Part shown: in pieces, positions 42,201-50,712 of the stretch
Layout: every line of letters begins with the position of its first letter
Position numbering within the stretch: position 1 is the stretch's first letter
Assembly (NCBI RefSeq): GCF_014649375.1
Contig: NZ_BMSX01000005.1
Coordinates: 372,001-436,000, forward strand
Direction: 5' to 3'
Length of the DNA: 64,000 nt
From: Streptomyces aurantiogriseus
GTDB lineage: Bacteria > Actinomycetota > Actinomycetes > Streptomycetales > Streptomycetaceae
Program-made: the position numbers and the translations under genes
Notes under the pieces: generated by a model
What the model saw: only the letters and a program-made list of their open reading frames with translations
What the model was told of the DNA's origin: nothing
Database searches by the model: none

Positions 42201-42577
42201 CCGGGCAGAGCAACGCCGAGATCGCCGCGAGGCTGAGCGCGGACAGCGGCTACACGGAGCTCCATGACCTGGATGCGCGGCGCGCCGAGCATGTCGGTGC
42301 CGCCTACCGGCACGACTGCGTGTCCGCCCACCGCTACTTCGCGGACCTCCTCGACACTCCCCCGGCGGTGAAGCTGTCCGCGCCGGTCACCGTGGTCGTC
42401 GCCGCCGACGACCCGATCACGGCTGATCACCCGCGCCGCCACCGTGACTGGGAGCTCCTCGCGGCCCGCGTCGACCTGCACGAACTCACCGAAGGCGGCC
42501 ACTACTTCCTGCGCACCCGTCCGGCCGAGGCAGCACAGGCCGTGTTGCGCACCGCCGAACTACTGCCTTCTTCCTGA
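39287..42577 (+). CDS. NRPS: partial C, adenylation, PCP, thioesterase
   Basis: A 1096-residue synthetase. Residues 1-230 look like the C-terminal half of a condensation domain (VTTGYVAEEGGSPLPCRL) with no HHxxxDG. The adenylation domain (about 245-765) shows YFTSGSTGEPKGA (about 395), TAPQCFDISLWQLV, NAYGLTET, YRSGDHGRWLPEG and TANGKTDKRAL. By hand alignment to GrsA the ten-residue code is D-I-W-Q-S-T-A-D-D-K. The PCP serine is Ser799 (FFDRGGTSLSAV). The type I thioesterase (about 850-1090) has GHSSG near 926, an Asp in AADDPITAD and His in EGGHYFL. Expected to load L-2,3-diaminopropionate made by the SbnA/SbnB pair, but the code was not matched to a known substrate. It follows the membrane polymerase by 53 bases. 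Confidence 0.9.
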   Translation: MATRVEADRTFWRGVLAAGGSTTIPRWTLHPMTGVDEHEAAVPDDVMDALRRLAEDLGMPLDSVLLAAHAKVLAALSGEHDVTTGYVAEEGGSPLPCRLTTAPPSWRALLVETRRVASELLAHKDFPVDDLRRELGLAEPSIETVFDPHPACGPRPTGVVGDLAGDAVLWAGFSEHGGRPVLRLRYRTDALDADCAARIAGYHLTALALIAADPDAEHGRQSLLSAEELRFQLDGLSGRRRVLPDARMHELFEQRVRLHPDAVAAVHGDRQWTYQELDARANQLGRALVARGLRREGVVAVVTERGLDWLAAVLAVFKAGGVYLPVEPRFPADRIAAMLSRAECGLVLTEPGSTDSLDQALDSLPGVQKLLIGTAYDEGHADDDLGVAVAPDQLAYIYFTSGSTGEPKGAMCEHAGMLNHLYAKIDDLEIGEGQVVAQTAPQCFDISLWQLVSALLVGGRTLLVEQDVILDVQRFVDKIVHGRVAVLQVVPSYLDVVLTYLEQHPRELPGLRCVSVTGEALKKELTQRWFAAQPDVKLVNAYGLTETSDDTNHEVMDRVPDRERVPLGPPVSNVHVYVVDEQLSPVPLGAPGEIVFSGVCVGRGYVNDPDRTQQAFMPDPHREGARLYRSGDHGRWLPEGKLEFLGRRDTQVKIRGFRIEIGEIENTLLRVPGVRDGAVVVAERPDRSKHLVAFYSGPGALPLEDLRDRLGESLPEYMVPSVFHWRQKLPLTANGKTDKRALTALAGELDVVEDPEEGHHHAPGTPTEQRLAAAWAEVLGVPQDQIGRRDHFFDRGGTSLSAVKLAITLDRAVSLKDVTRHPVLADLAAVVDGRSDRRSGLLQSLCEPEGAPTGALVCFPYAGGNAVNFQPMAKALRGSGIAVHAVELPGHDVAAESEPFVPLADVVAQVVAEITERGLPGVLLWGHSSGAAFALETARQLEERGVDVQRVFVGAQLLGDAAGRRDAVTELTGQSNAEIAARLSADSGYTELHDLDARRAEHVGAAYRHDCVSAHRYFADLLDTPPAVKLSAPVTVVVAADDPITADHPRRHRDWELLAARVDLHELTEGGHYFLRTRPAEAAQAVLRTAELLPSS

Positions 42578-42613
42578 GCGGCACACACGGCCGCCCACCG
42601 AAAGGAAATCGAG

Positions 42614-43621
42614 ATGTCCTCCACGTCCCCGGCGTCGCCGCTCGACGACGTCGAGTTCCAACCCGGCCGGCCTCCGACACTGCGGACCGAGATCCCCGCC
42701 GACGCGCCCGGCTGGGCAGCCGAGCACCGGGAGGCGCTGCGCGCCCTCGTCGCCGAGCACGGCTGCGTCCTGATCCGTGGCCTCGGGCTGCGCGATGTGG
42801 CCGGGGCCCGTGCCGTCTTCGAGCGGCTGAGCACCGGGCTGATGACGGAGAGGGAGGCCTTCGCGCCCCGCCGGACCTACGCGGAGGGCGTGTACTCCTC
42901 GGCGCAGTGGCCGCCTAACCAGCCGATGTGCATGCACCACGAACTGAGCTACACGCTGGAGGTCCCCGGCCTCATGCTGTTCGCCTGCCTCACCGCGCCC
43001 GACAAGGGCGGGGCGACCGGTGTGGCCGACGCGTCGACCGTGCTCGAGCAGCTGCCCACCGAGGTGACCGACCGCTTCGAGCGGGAGGGCTGGCTGCTCA
43101 CGCGCAGCTACAACGACGAGATCGGGTCGTCCCTCACCGAGGCGTTCGGCACCGAGGACCGGGGCGCCGTCGAGCGTTACTGCCGCGCCAACGCCATCGA
43201 GTTCGACTGGCAACCCGACGGGACCCTGCGCACCCGGCAGCGCCGCAGTGCCGTGCTGCGCCATCCGGTCACCGGCCGACGCTGCTGGTTCAACCAGATC
43301 GCGTTCCTCAACGAATGGACACTGGCTCCCGAGGTCCGCGAGTACCTCATCGAGGTCTACGGCGCCGACGGGCTGCCCTTCAACACCCGTTTCGGAGGCG
43401 GCGACCCGATCGGCGAGGACGTGGTGCAGCTGCTCAACAAGGTCTACGAGACCCACACCGCACGCGAGCCCTGGCAGGCCGGCGATCTGATGCTCGTCGA
43501 CAACATCCGCACCGCGCACAGCCGGGAGCCCTTCCAGGGATCGCGCGAGGTGCTCGTCGCGATGGCCGACCCGGTGCGACTGTCCGACTGCTCGCCGACC
43601 TTCGAGGTGACCGCCCGATGA
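42614..43621 (+). CDS. SyrP-like Fe(II)/2-oxoglutarate hydroxylase
   Basis: A 335-residue TauD/TfdA-fold oxygenase closest in motif to SyrP. The iron ligands are His108-x-Glu110 (CMHHELSY, a His-x-Glu as in SyrP) and distal His302 in DNIRTAHSREPF; Arg311 fits the 2-oxoglutarate clamp. SyrP hydroxylates carrier-bound aspartate at C3. Here no Asp-type module exists, so hydroxylation of Dap, free or carrier-bound, is the likely but unproven role. AAAGGAA before the ATG. Its stop overlaps the start of sbnB (ATGA). Confidence 0.87.
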   Translation: MSSTSPASPLDDVEFQPGRPPTLRTEIPADAPGWAAEHREALRALVAEHGCVLIRGLGLRDVAGARAVFERLSTGLMTEREAFAPRRTYAEGVYSSAQWPPNQPMCMHHELSYTLEVPGLMLFACLTAPDKGGATGVADASTVLEQLPTEVTDRFEREGWLLTRSYNDEIGSSLTEAFGTEDRGAVERYCRANAIEFDWQPDGTLRTRQRRSAVLRHPVTGRRCWFNQIAFLNEWTLAPEVREYLIEVYGADGLPFNTRFGGGDPIGEDVVQLLNKVYETHTAREPWQAGDLMLVDNIRTAHSREPFQGSREVLVAMADPVRLSDCSPTFEVTAR

Positions 43622-44706
43622 CCAGCAACCGCCCGACGACCACCGTCCCCATCGCCGTGTCGGCGTCCGCGGCCGGCGAGCCGCACACCGTGCGCCCCTT
43701 CGCGGTGATCTCCGGTGCCCAGGTCCAGCAGGTGCTGGAGGGGCGCGAGAAGCAGATCGTCGAGTTGGTCGAGGCCACCTACCGGCTGCACGGCGCCGGT
43801 GACTCGGTGAACCCGCCGTCGTACTTCCTGCGTTTCCCCGACCGCCCGTCCTCCCGGATCATCGCACTGCCGGCCTCGATCGGCGGGCCCGTACGGGTGG
43901 ACGGCGTGAAGTGGATCTCCAGCTTCCCGGAGAACGTCCAGGCCGGAATCCCGCGGGCGTCCGCCGTGCTGATCCTCAACGACCATGACACCGGCTACCC
44001 GTTCGCCTGTCTGGAGAGTTCCATCATCAGCGCCACCAGGACGGCCGCGTCGGCGGCGCTGGCCGCGGACCGGCTCAGCCGGGACCGCTCACGCCCCACG
44101 CGCGTCGGGTTCTTCGGGACCGGCCTGATCGCCCGCTACATCCACACGTTCCTGGCCGCAAGCGGCTGGTCGTTCGACGAGATCGGCGTACACGACCTGT
44201 CCGCCGACAGCGCGGCCGGGTTCCGCTGCTACCTCGAGCAGTCGGGCACCACGGGCCGGATCACGGTGCACGACAACGCCGAGGGACTGATCCGCGGCAG
44301 CGACCTGGTGGTCTTCGCCACCATCGCCGGGGAGCCGCATGTCAGCGACCCGACATGGTTCTCGCACCATCCTGTCGTTCTGCACGTGTCGCTGCGCGAC
44401 CTCGCGCCGGAGATCATTCTCGCCTCCACCAACATCGTCGATGACGTCGAGCACTGTCTGCAGGCCGGCACCTCGCCGCATCTGGCCGAGCAGCTCACGG
44501 GCAACCGGCACTTCCTGCGGGGCACGTTGGACGACGTGCTGGCCGGGCGCGTGACGGTGCCGACGGGCCGGCCGGTGGTGTTCTCGCCCTTCGGCCTCGG
44601 GGTGCTCGACCTGGCGGTCGGCAAGTACGTCTACGACGAAGTGGTCCGCTCCGGAGAGCTGCACGTCATCGACGGCTTCTTCCACGAACTGCGCCGGTAC
44701 GGATGA
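43618..44706 (+). CDS. sbnB: SbnB-type N-(2-amino-2-carboxyethyl)-L-glutamate dehydrogenase
   Basis: A 362-residue member of the ornithine cyclodeaminase/mu-crystallin fold. The NAD motif FFGTGLIARY is at 165-174; RIIALPASIGG (80-90) and VKWISSFPENVQAGIPRASA (98-115) match SbnB-type proteins. SbnB oxidatively cleaves N-(2-amino-2-carboxyethyl)-L-glutamate to L-2,3-diaminopropionate and 2-oxoglutarate. Coupled to the hydroxylase gene by a four-base overlap. Confidence 0.9.
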   Translation: MTSNRPTTTVPIAVSASAAGEPHTVRPFAVISGAQVQQVLEGREKQIVELVEATYRLHGAGDSVNPPSYFLRFPDRPSSRIIALPASIGGPVRVDGVKWISSFPENVQAGIPRASAVLILNDHDTGYPFACLESSIISATRTAASAALAADRLSRDRSRPTRVGFFGTGLIARYIHTFLAASGWSFDEIGVHDLSADSAAGFRCYLEQSGTTGRITVHDNAEGLIRGSDLVVFATIAGEPHVSDPTWFSHHPVVLHVSLRDLAPEIILASTNIVDDVEHCLQAGTSPHLAEQLTGNRHFLRGTLDDVLAGRVTVPTGRPVVFSPFGLGVLDLAVGKYVYDEVVRSGELHVIDGFFHELRRYG

Positions 44707-44796
44707 CCGTCCGGGAGCGCCTTCGGCCTCGGCATCCGAAACCCGGCCGAGCCGGCGCCGTGCGAAAGTCCTGCTGCAGATGAGGAGGAGGCCGTC

Positions 44797-45849
44797 GTGC
44801 CCGTCATATCCGCTCCCCACGCCTTCAACGAAGGACAGCTCTATGTCGACCTCAAGCCCATCTTCGGGCGCTCCCTGTTCCTGAAGTGTGAGGGCTTCAA
44901 CTTCGCCGGCTCGGTCAAGTTGAAGGCCGCGGTCGAGATGGTGGAGGCCGCCGAGCGAGAGGGAGTCATCAAGCCGGACTCGATCCTCGTCGAGTCCTCC
45001 TCCGGCAACCTCGGCGTGGCACTGAGCATGATCGCGGCGAGCAAGGGCTACCGGTTCCTGTGCGTGACGGACTCCCGGTGCAACCTGTCGACCAGACTGC
45101 TGATGGAGGCATTGGGCAGCCGGGTGCACACCATCGCCGAACTGGACGCCAACGGCGGCTTCCTGGGCGCGCGGATCAACTACGTCCGCACACTGTGCGA
45201 TTCCGATGACCGGTACGTGTGGCTCAGTCAGTACACCAATCCGGGCAACTGGAAGGCGCACTACTACAAGACGGCACCGGAGATCGCCCGGCACTTCCCG
45301 CGGCTGGACGTACTGTTCGTCGGCGTCGGCACCACCGGGACTCTGATGGGCTGCGCACGCTACTTCCGCCAGTGGCAGCGGCCGGTGCGGATCGTCGCGG
45401 TGGACAGCGCGGGCTCGGTGATCTTCGGTGGCGAGCCGGGCCGCCGTATGATTCCCGGCCTCGGCATGAGCATGCGTCCGCCCCTGCTCGACGAGTCCTA
45501 CGTGGACGAGGTGATACGGGTGGAGGAGCGAGACACCATCCGTGCCTGCCATCGTCTGGCCAGACGCGGATTCCTGTTCGGCGGCTCCACCGGCACGGTC
45601 GTCAGCGGCGCGATGCGCTGGCTGGCCGACCATCACAGGCGTGAACTCACCGCGGTGGCCATCGCCCCGGATCTCGGCGAGCGCTATCTCGACACCATCT
45701 ACCAGTCCAACTGGCTGCAGGACATCTACGGCGAGGACGTGCTCGACTCCGTCGACATGCCCGACGGTTCCTGGGCAGCGGGGCCCCGTGCCCACGCGCC
45801 GAGGGAACCACCCACCGCACCACCGGCAAACCGGCGCCGGCGGCGGTGA
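44797..45849 (+). CDS. sbnA: SbnA-type 2,3-diaminopropionate biosynthesis enzyme
   Basis: A 350-residue PLP enzyme of the cysteine-synthase fold. The PLP lysine is Lys41 (FAGSVKLKAA) and the cofactor loop ESSSGNLGVA lies at 66-75; GVGTTGTLMGCARYF binds the PLP phosphate. SbnA condenses O-phospho-L-serine with L-glutamate to N-(2-amino-2-carboxyethyl)-L-glutamate. GTG start behind AGGAGGAGG. The C-terminal 25 residues are a Pro/Arg tail not needed for the fold. Last gene of the cluster. Confidence 0.91.
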   Translation: MPVISAPHAFNEGQLYVDLKPIFGRSLFLKCEGFNFAGSVKLKAAVEMVEAAEREGVIKPDSILVESSSGNLGVALSMIAASKGYRFLCVTDSRCNLSTRLLMEALGSRVHTIAELDANGGFLGARINYVRTLCDSDDRYVWLSQYTNPGNWKAHYYKTAPEIARHFPRLDVLFVGVGTTGTLMGCARYFRQWQRPVRIVAVDSAGSVIFGGEPGRRMIPGLGMSMRPPLLDESYVDEVIRVEERDTIRACHRLARRGFLFGGSTGTVVSGAMRWLADHHRRELTAVAIAPDLGERYLDTIYQSNWLQDIYGEDVLDSVDMPDGSWAAGPRAHAPREPPTAPPANRRRRR

Positions 45850-45990
45850 CCGGCACGTCGGGGTCTGCGGCAACAAGGGGTGGGGCGATGATCCTGCGGC
45901 TTCCGTCGTCGTCATGGACGTACGCCACCGGCTCGTCCCGGGCGGGGTGCCGCCACTCGGTTCGCGCGGGACGGGCTGCGGGGGCCCGCC

Positions 45991-46345
45991 GTGAAGGGCG
46001 GGGCCGAGCGGGCCGAGATCCCGCACCGGTCGACGCGGGTGACCCTCGCGGCGTCCACGGGCTTCCACGCCTTCCTGTACGGGCTCGACGAGCCGGTGCC
46101 GGCGCTGTACGCGCTGTTCGCGCCCATCGCTCTCGGGCTGCTGTCCTCGGTCCCGGGGTCCGGGCGGCAACGGGCCGCGGTGATACTTAGGGCGCTGCCG
46201 GTGGGCCTGGTGCTGGTGGCGCTGGGGACCGTGCCGGCGGCGCGGACCTGGGCGGCGCTGCTCGGGATGCTCGTCGTCGGCTTCCTCCTGGCCTTCGCGG
46301 CCATCACGGGGCCGCGGCCGGCCGGGGCGGCGCCGGGCGGACCGA
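45991..46345 (+). pseudogene. Truncated FUSC-family membrane protein
   Basis: About 110 residues read as the N-terminus of a FUSC/aromatic-acid-exporter-like protein: STRVTLAASTGFHAFLYGLD, ALYALFAPIALGLLSSVPGS and ALLGMLVVGFLLAFAAITGP. At about 46330 the similarity ends and the frame continues as Pro/Arg-rich nonsense to 46884. Intact family members are several hundred residues longer. Confidence 0.55.
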
Positions 46346-47005
46346 CGCCGCACGCCGGCCCACGACGTCCGACAACGACGACCGGGCCGTCCTCGCGCTC
46401 CGCCTGGACGCCACGGCGCCGCGACACGGCACCGGGGACGCTGTCATGCCGTGTTGCCGACCCGGGCTGGATCATCATGGCTCGGACATGCGTAGATGCT
46501 CAGTCACCAGATGTTCCACCGGACGTGCGGCCGGGCGCCACCCGGAAACGCTCCGGGTACGGGAACAGGGCCCGCCCCGACGCGGATGGTGGGCGAGCCC
46601 TGTCCGCCCGGTCGATTCTCGGGGCCGCGAGCAGACGGGGCCATGGGTGCGCGGCAGCGACCTTGGTGAACGGGGCACACCCCGTGCGCGTCGATCACAC
46701 GGGTCGCCACGGCGGCACGGAGCCGACCACATCCTCGCCGCCCTCCGTACGGGTGGGACCGGCGATGACTCCGGTTGTCACCCGTGCGGTGCGTCCTTCG
46801 GGGGCCGGCCGCATCGGTCCGCTCCCCTGGGGCGCGGCGGTCTGCGCTGGTCGTGCCCCCAGGCGCCCCGATCCGGGCGCGTGACGCATGCCGCGACGGG
46901 GAAGGCGCACCGCGACCCGGTATGCGCCGACCCCCTTGATCACCCACCCGCCGTGACGACGATACTGGCAGTCCGCCGTCGTCCCCCGCTCTCACGAATG
47001 GACTC
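46346..47005. other. Intergenic/decayed region
   Basis: About 660 bases with no supportable gene. A short phrase in another frame (DDRAVLALRLDATAP, near 46370-46420) might be a scrap of the truncated FUSC gene. A small hairpin ACGGGG-CACA-CCCCGT is at 46670-46685. The rest shows nothing I can name. Confidence 0.4.
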
Positions 47006-48178
47006 ATGCTCACCTCCCCGACCGTCCCGCCCACGACTCCCTCGACCGTGTGGCCGGCTCGCGGCCGCCACACCGGGCCCACCGCGCCGGACGTCCTGCG
47101 CAAGAACCTCTCGTCGCTCAAGGGAGACGCGACGATCCAGGACTTCATGGAGGTCCCCGATGCCGACACCGCCGAGGGGGAACTGACCTTCGAAGCCCGG
47201 TGGCTCGTGCCCGACGACGTGACCGTGCGGGCCCGGCTGACGCTCGCGGAGTGGTCGGGGCGCGGGCAGGAGTGGACGCTGGTCGCGGAGGCGGAGCGAC
47301 CGTGGGACCTGCGCTGGCCGTCGCCCGCCGAGATGTTCTGGCCCTGGGAGGAGGACACCCCCTGGGGCCACGAGACGGTCACCGGCCAGCGGTACCTCGA
47401 CATCAACCCGCTCCCGGCGGACGACAAGGAGCTGCGGCGCACCCTGCGCAACGCCCTGCGGGACACCTGGACCGTGCACGTCGTGGTGCACGAGGCGATG
47501 ACGCCGGACGAGCGGGGCCGCCGGTCGCTGGTCCCGCTTCTGCCGCCCGGGCTGCACCACCGGGTGGTGGAGCACCGCGCGGCACCGCACCAGCTGCGCA
47601 CCGTGAACTGGGCGCTGCGGGACTTCGACGTGGAGGTGCCGCGCGGCGGCGCCCTGGTGCTGCCCGGCGCGCCCGCTCCGGAGGCGTACGACGCAGGCGA
47701 CTTCTCGGTGCGCAGCGTGTTCCTGGACGGCACGCACCCCACCGAGCTGCTGGACGCGGTGACACGGTTCGCCGCCCTGCCCAAGCCGCTCCCCGAGGGC
47801 GGCGAGGCCGCGCTGACCGCTCTGCGGGAGCAGTGGCAGCTGCTGACCCTGGAGGAGGAACTCGCCCGCGAGCGCGAGATGGTGGCGATGTACCGCGAGG
47901 CGCTGGAGGCGATGACCCAGTCCCGGGACCTGTACCGGGAGGCCGCCGAGCAGGCCCACGAGGCGTTGGCGGCCTACCGGGAGGCGGCCGAGGCCGGCGG
48001 CGAGCGGCCGCAGCCGCAGGCCAGGACGGGCGGCTCCCCCTTCCAGCAGCTGGGCCGGACCCTGGAACGGCTCAGGGAGACGGCGAAGAGCCTGCGCCCG
48101 GCGCCTCCGTCCTCGGCGGCGGCCGCCTCACGGGAGCGGGACGCCTCCGAGGAGGGCCCGGAGAAGACCGAGCGGTAG
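47006..48178 (+). CDS. Conserved hypothetical protein with C-terminal coiled coil
   Basis: A 390-residue soluble protein not recognised. Residues 60-250 look like beta-rich folded sequence with many Trp residues (DLRWPSPAEMFWPWEEDTPW). From about 270 to 330 there is a long charged helix (LTLEEELAREREMVAMYREA, RDLYREAAEQAHEALAAYRE), probably a coiled coil, then a disordered tail. Third-base composition supports it as a real gene. It stands alone. Confidence 0.7.
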   Translation: MLTSPTVPPTTPSTVWPARGRHTGPTAPDVLRKNLSSLKGDATIQDFMEVPDADTAEGELTFEARWLVPDDVTVRARLTLAEWSGRGQEWTLVAEAERPWDLRWPSPAEMFWPWEEDTPWGHETVTGQRYLDINPLPADDKELRRTLRNALRDTWTVHVVVHEAMTPDERGRRSLVPLLPPGLHHRVVEHRAAPHQLRTVNWALRDFDVEVPRGGALVLPGAPAPEAYDAGDFSVRSVFLDGTHPTELLDAVTRFAALPKPLPEGGEAALTALREQWQLLTLEEELAREREMVAMYREALEAMTQSRDLYREAAEQAHEALAAYREAAEAGGERPQPQARTGGSPFQQLGRTLERLRETAKSLRPAPPSSAAAASRERDASEEGPEKTER

Positions 48179-48254
48179 CCGGGGCAGCCGGAGCCGGGCC
48201 ATGCCGTTCGTGGACCGGCAGCGGTCTCGTACGTCGGCAGAACCGGTCCGTACG

Positions 48255-48941
48255 TCAGCAGAACAGCGGCAGCCGCCCGGCGTCCGCCCCCAGCGCACGC
48301 CGTTCCTCCGAGGTGAGCGACGCCCGCCCGGTGGCCGCGCGCGCGTAGTGCTCGTCGCTCCAGTCCACGGGCACGGGCCGGCCGAGCAGACCGTCCAGCG
48401 TCTCCCGTACGGCGGCGAGGCCGGCGGGTGAGGGGCGGGGTGCGTCGGGCAGGTCCCGGACGAGGTCGAGGTGGTGGACGGCGGCCTCGACGGAGAGGGT
48501 CGTGATCAGGTCGCCCGCCGTGAGGACGTGGCCCTGGGTGGCGACCGGGCGTGCGAGGTCGGCCGCGGCCGCTGCCGTGACGGTCGCGGCCGTGGTCTCC
48601 AGGTAGAGGCCGCGCAACTGATCGAAGTCGAGGAACATGCTCGCGTTCACCCGGACCCGGCGCCGGCCGTTCGCCGCGCCGGCGGGGTCGGGCGTCCAGT
48701 CCTGCCAGTAGGTGACGGCGTCGCGGTCGGGAGGAGCCGAGGCGGGCGTGTGCAGGGCCACCAGGGCGCGCTGGGCGTCCGTGAGGTGGTGGAACAGCAG
48801 GTCGCGCACCGCCCATCCGGTGCAGGCGGTGGGCAGCCAGGACTCCTCGTCGCCCAGGGACTCCACGACCGCGGTGAGCGCCCCGTAGGTCTCGCGGAGC
48901 ACGAAGACCTGCTGCGCCTCGGGAACTTGGGCATCAGTCAT
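48255..48941 (-). CDS. Maleylpyruvate isomerase-family mycothiol-dependent protein
   Basis: A 228-residue DinB/MDMPI-fold protein. The N-terminal helices contain WLPTACTGWAVRDLLFHHLT, the pattern in which a His binds the metal in mycothiol transferases. AAVHHLDLVRDLP near residue 160 gives the second His pair. Such proteins use mycothiol as nucleophile; the substrate is unknown. Divergent from the aldehyde oxidoreductase operon. Confidence 0.82.
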   Translation of the reverse strand: MTDAQVPEAQQVFVLRETYGALTAVVESLGDEESWLPTACTGWAVRDLLFHHLTDAQRALVALHTPASAPPDRDAVTYWQDWTPDPAGAANGRRRVRVNASMFLDFDQLRGLYLETTAATVTAAAAADLARPVATQGHVLTAGDLITTLSVEAAVHHLDLVRDLPDAPRPSPAGLAAVRETLDGLLGRPVPVDWSDEHYARAATGRASLTSEERRALGADAGRLPLFC

Positions 48942-49159
48942 GACGGCAGCCCAGGAAGGCGGACGCGCCGGGCGACTCGGGGTTTTCGCCGCCCCCGCCG
49001 CGTACCGCCGGACCGTCGGAAGTTCGCGGCGACACCCTGCCACGGACCGTCACCGACCGTCATCGCAGCCGTTTTCCGCTGCCCCGGGACGTGTCGTGCG
49101 GCGCCGGCTGGATACGCGGTCCCCACGGCATCACGGATCTTCCCGGAAGGATCCACGAC

Positions 49160-49720
49160 ATGGGCAGCGAACTCGGCCCCGCGGGCGGCACCGCCGCACC
49201 GCCGCCCCACCGCTCCGACCTCACCCTGCGCGTCAACGGCAAGCCGCACACCCTCAGCGTCGACCACCGGCGGGTCCTCCTGGACCTCCTGCGGGAGGAT
49301 CTCGACCTCACCGGCGCCAAGAAGGGCTGCGACCACGGGCAGTGCGGCGCGTGCACGGTCCTGGTCGACGGGCGGCGCGTCAACAGCTGTCTGCTGTTCG
49401 CGGTCGTCCTGGACGGCTGCGACGTCACGACCGTCGAGGGCCTGTCCGGCGACGGCGAGGAGCCGCACCCGCTCCAGCGGGCCTTCCTGGAGCACGACGC
49501 CTTCCAGTGCGGGTACTGCACACCGGGGCAGATCTGCTCGGCGGTCGGCGCTGTCGCCGAGGCGGAGGCGGGCCATCCCTCACGCGTCACCGACGCCCGG
49601 GCGCCCTCCGGGCCGGTGCCGCTGAGCCGGGAGGAGATCCGTGAGCGGCTCAGCGGGAACCTGTGCCGGTGCGGCGCGTATCCCCGTATCGTCGACGCGG
49701 TCGAGGACGTGAGCCGGTGA
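49160..49720 (+). CDS. Molybdenum aldehyde oxidoreductase, [2Fe-2S] subunit (PaoA-like)
   Basis: A 186-residue iron-sulfur subunit of the xanthine oxidase family. The plant-type cluster is bound by CDHGQCGACTVLVDG and the single Cys in NSCLLF; the second cluster by CGYCTPGQ and CRCGAY. GGAAGGA precedes the ATG. Unlike some E. coli PaoA proteins it has no Tat signal, so the complex is probably cytoplasmic. First gene of a three-gene operon, stop overlapping the next GTG. Confidence 0.92.
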   Translation: MGSELGPAGGTAAPPPHRSDLTLRVNGKPHTLSVDHRRVLLDLLREDLDLTGAKKGCDHGQCGACTVLVDGRRVNSCLLFAVVLDGCDVTTVEGLSGDGEEPHPLQRAFLEHDAFQCGYCTPGQICSAVGAVAEAEAGHPSRVTDARAPSGPVPLSREEIRERLSGNLCRCGAYPRIVDAVEDVSR

Positions 49721-50712
49721 AATCCTTCGCCTACGTACGGGCCGGCAGCCTCGCCGAGGCCGCCGACGCCTACGCCTCCCACCCCGGCGCCCGCTACCTG
49801 GGCGGCGGCACCAACCTCGTCGACCTGATGAAGCTCGGCGTCGAGCAGCCGACCGCCCTCATCGACGTCACCCGGCTGCCGCTGGACGAGGTGACGGAGC
49901 TGCCGGACGGTTCGCTGCGTGTCGGAGCCCTGGTGCGCAACAGCGATCTCGCGGCGCATCCGCGGGTCCGCGACCGCTACCCCGCTCTGTCGCAGGCGCT
50001 GCTCGCGGGCGCCTCCGGCCAGTTGCGCAACGCCGCCACCACCGGCGGGAACCTGCTCCAGCGCACCCGCTGCCCCTACTTCCAGGACGTCTCCAAGCCG
50101 TGCAACAAGCGCGAGCCGGGCAGCGGCTGCGGCGCCCGAGAGGGCGTCCACCGCGACCACGCGGTGCTCGGGTACTCGGAGCGGTGCATCGCGACCCACC
50201 CGTCGGACATGGCCGTGGCTCTCGCCGCGCTGGACGCGCAGGTCGAGCTGTACGGCCTCGCCGGCGTGCGCCGGGTGCACGCCGCCGACTTCCACCGGCT
50301 GCCCGGGGAGCATCCGGAGCGGGACACCGTCGTCGAACCGGGTGAGCTGGTCACCGGCGTACTGCTGCCGAGCGCCACGGCTGGGCTGCCCTCGGCGTAC
50401 CGCAAGGCCCGCGACCGGGCCTCGTACGCCTTCGCGCTGGCCTCCGTCGCCGTGGTGCTGGAGGTGGCGGACGGTGTCGTCCGGCACGCGGGAATCGCCT
50501 TCGGGGCGTTGGCGCACCGGCCGTGGCGGGCCCGGCTGGCGGAGGAGGCGCTCGTGGGCGCCGCGCCGACCGCGGCGGCGTTCGAGCGGGCCGTCGACCT
50601 CGAACTGTCCGCGGCCCGGCCGCTGCGCGACAACGCCTACAAGGTGCCCCTCGCCCGCAACCTCGCCCTCGACGTCCTGACCCGACTCGCACGACCCGGG
50701 GAGGACTCATGA
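49717..50712 (+). CDS. Molybdenum aldehyde oxidoreductase, FAD/[4Fe-4S] subunit (PaoB-like)
   Basis: A 331-residue FAD-binding subunit. FAD loop YLGGGTNLVDLMKLG (about 28-42) and TTGGNLLQRTRC (about 108-119). CPYFQDVSKPCNKREPGSGC carries the extra cysteines that bind a [4Fe-4S] cluster in PaoB, which separates this type from ordinary xanthine dehydrogenases. GTG start overlapping the upstream stop (GTGA). Confidence 0.92.
   Translation: MKSFAYVRAGSLAEAADAYASHPGARYLGGGTNLVDLMKLGVEQPTALIDVTRLPLDEVTELPDGSLRVGALVRNSDLAAHPRVRDRYPALSQALLAGASGQLRNAATTGGNLLQRTRCPYFQDVSKPCNKREPGSGCGAREGVHRDHAVLGYSERCIATHPSDMAVALAALDAQVELYGLAGVRRVHAADFHRLPGEHPERDTVVEPGELVTGVLLPSATAGLPSAYRKARDRASYAFALASVAVVLEVADGVVRHAGIAFGALAHRPWRARLAEEALVGAAPTAAAFERAVDLELSAARPLRDNAYKVPLARNLALDVLTRLARPGEDS

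Noticed and set aside
36669..45849. Siderophore (staphyloferrin B-like) interpretation of the sbnA/sbnB cluster
   Set aside because: No IucA/IucC-type synthetases, citrate synthase-like gene, iron transporter or iron box is present; the membrane polymerase and A-PCP-TE protein fit a poly-amino-acid better.
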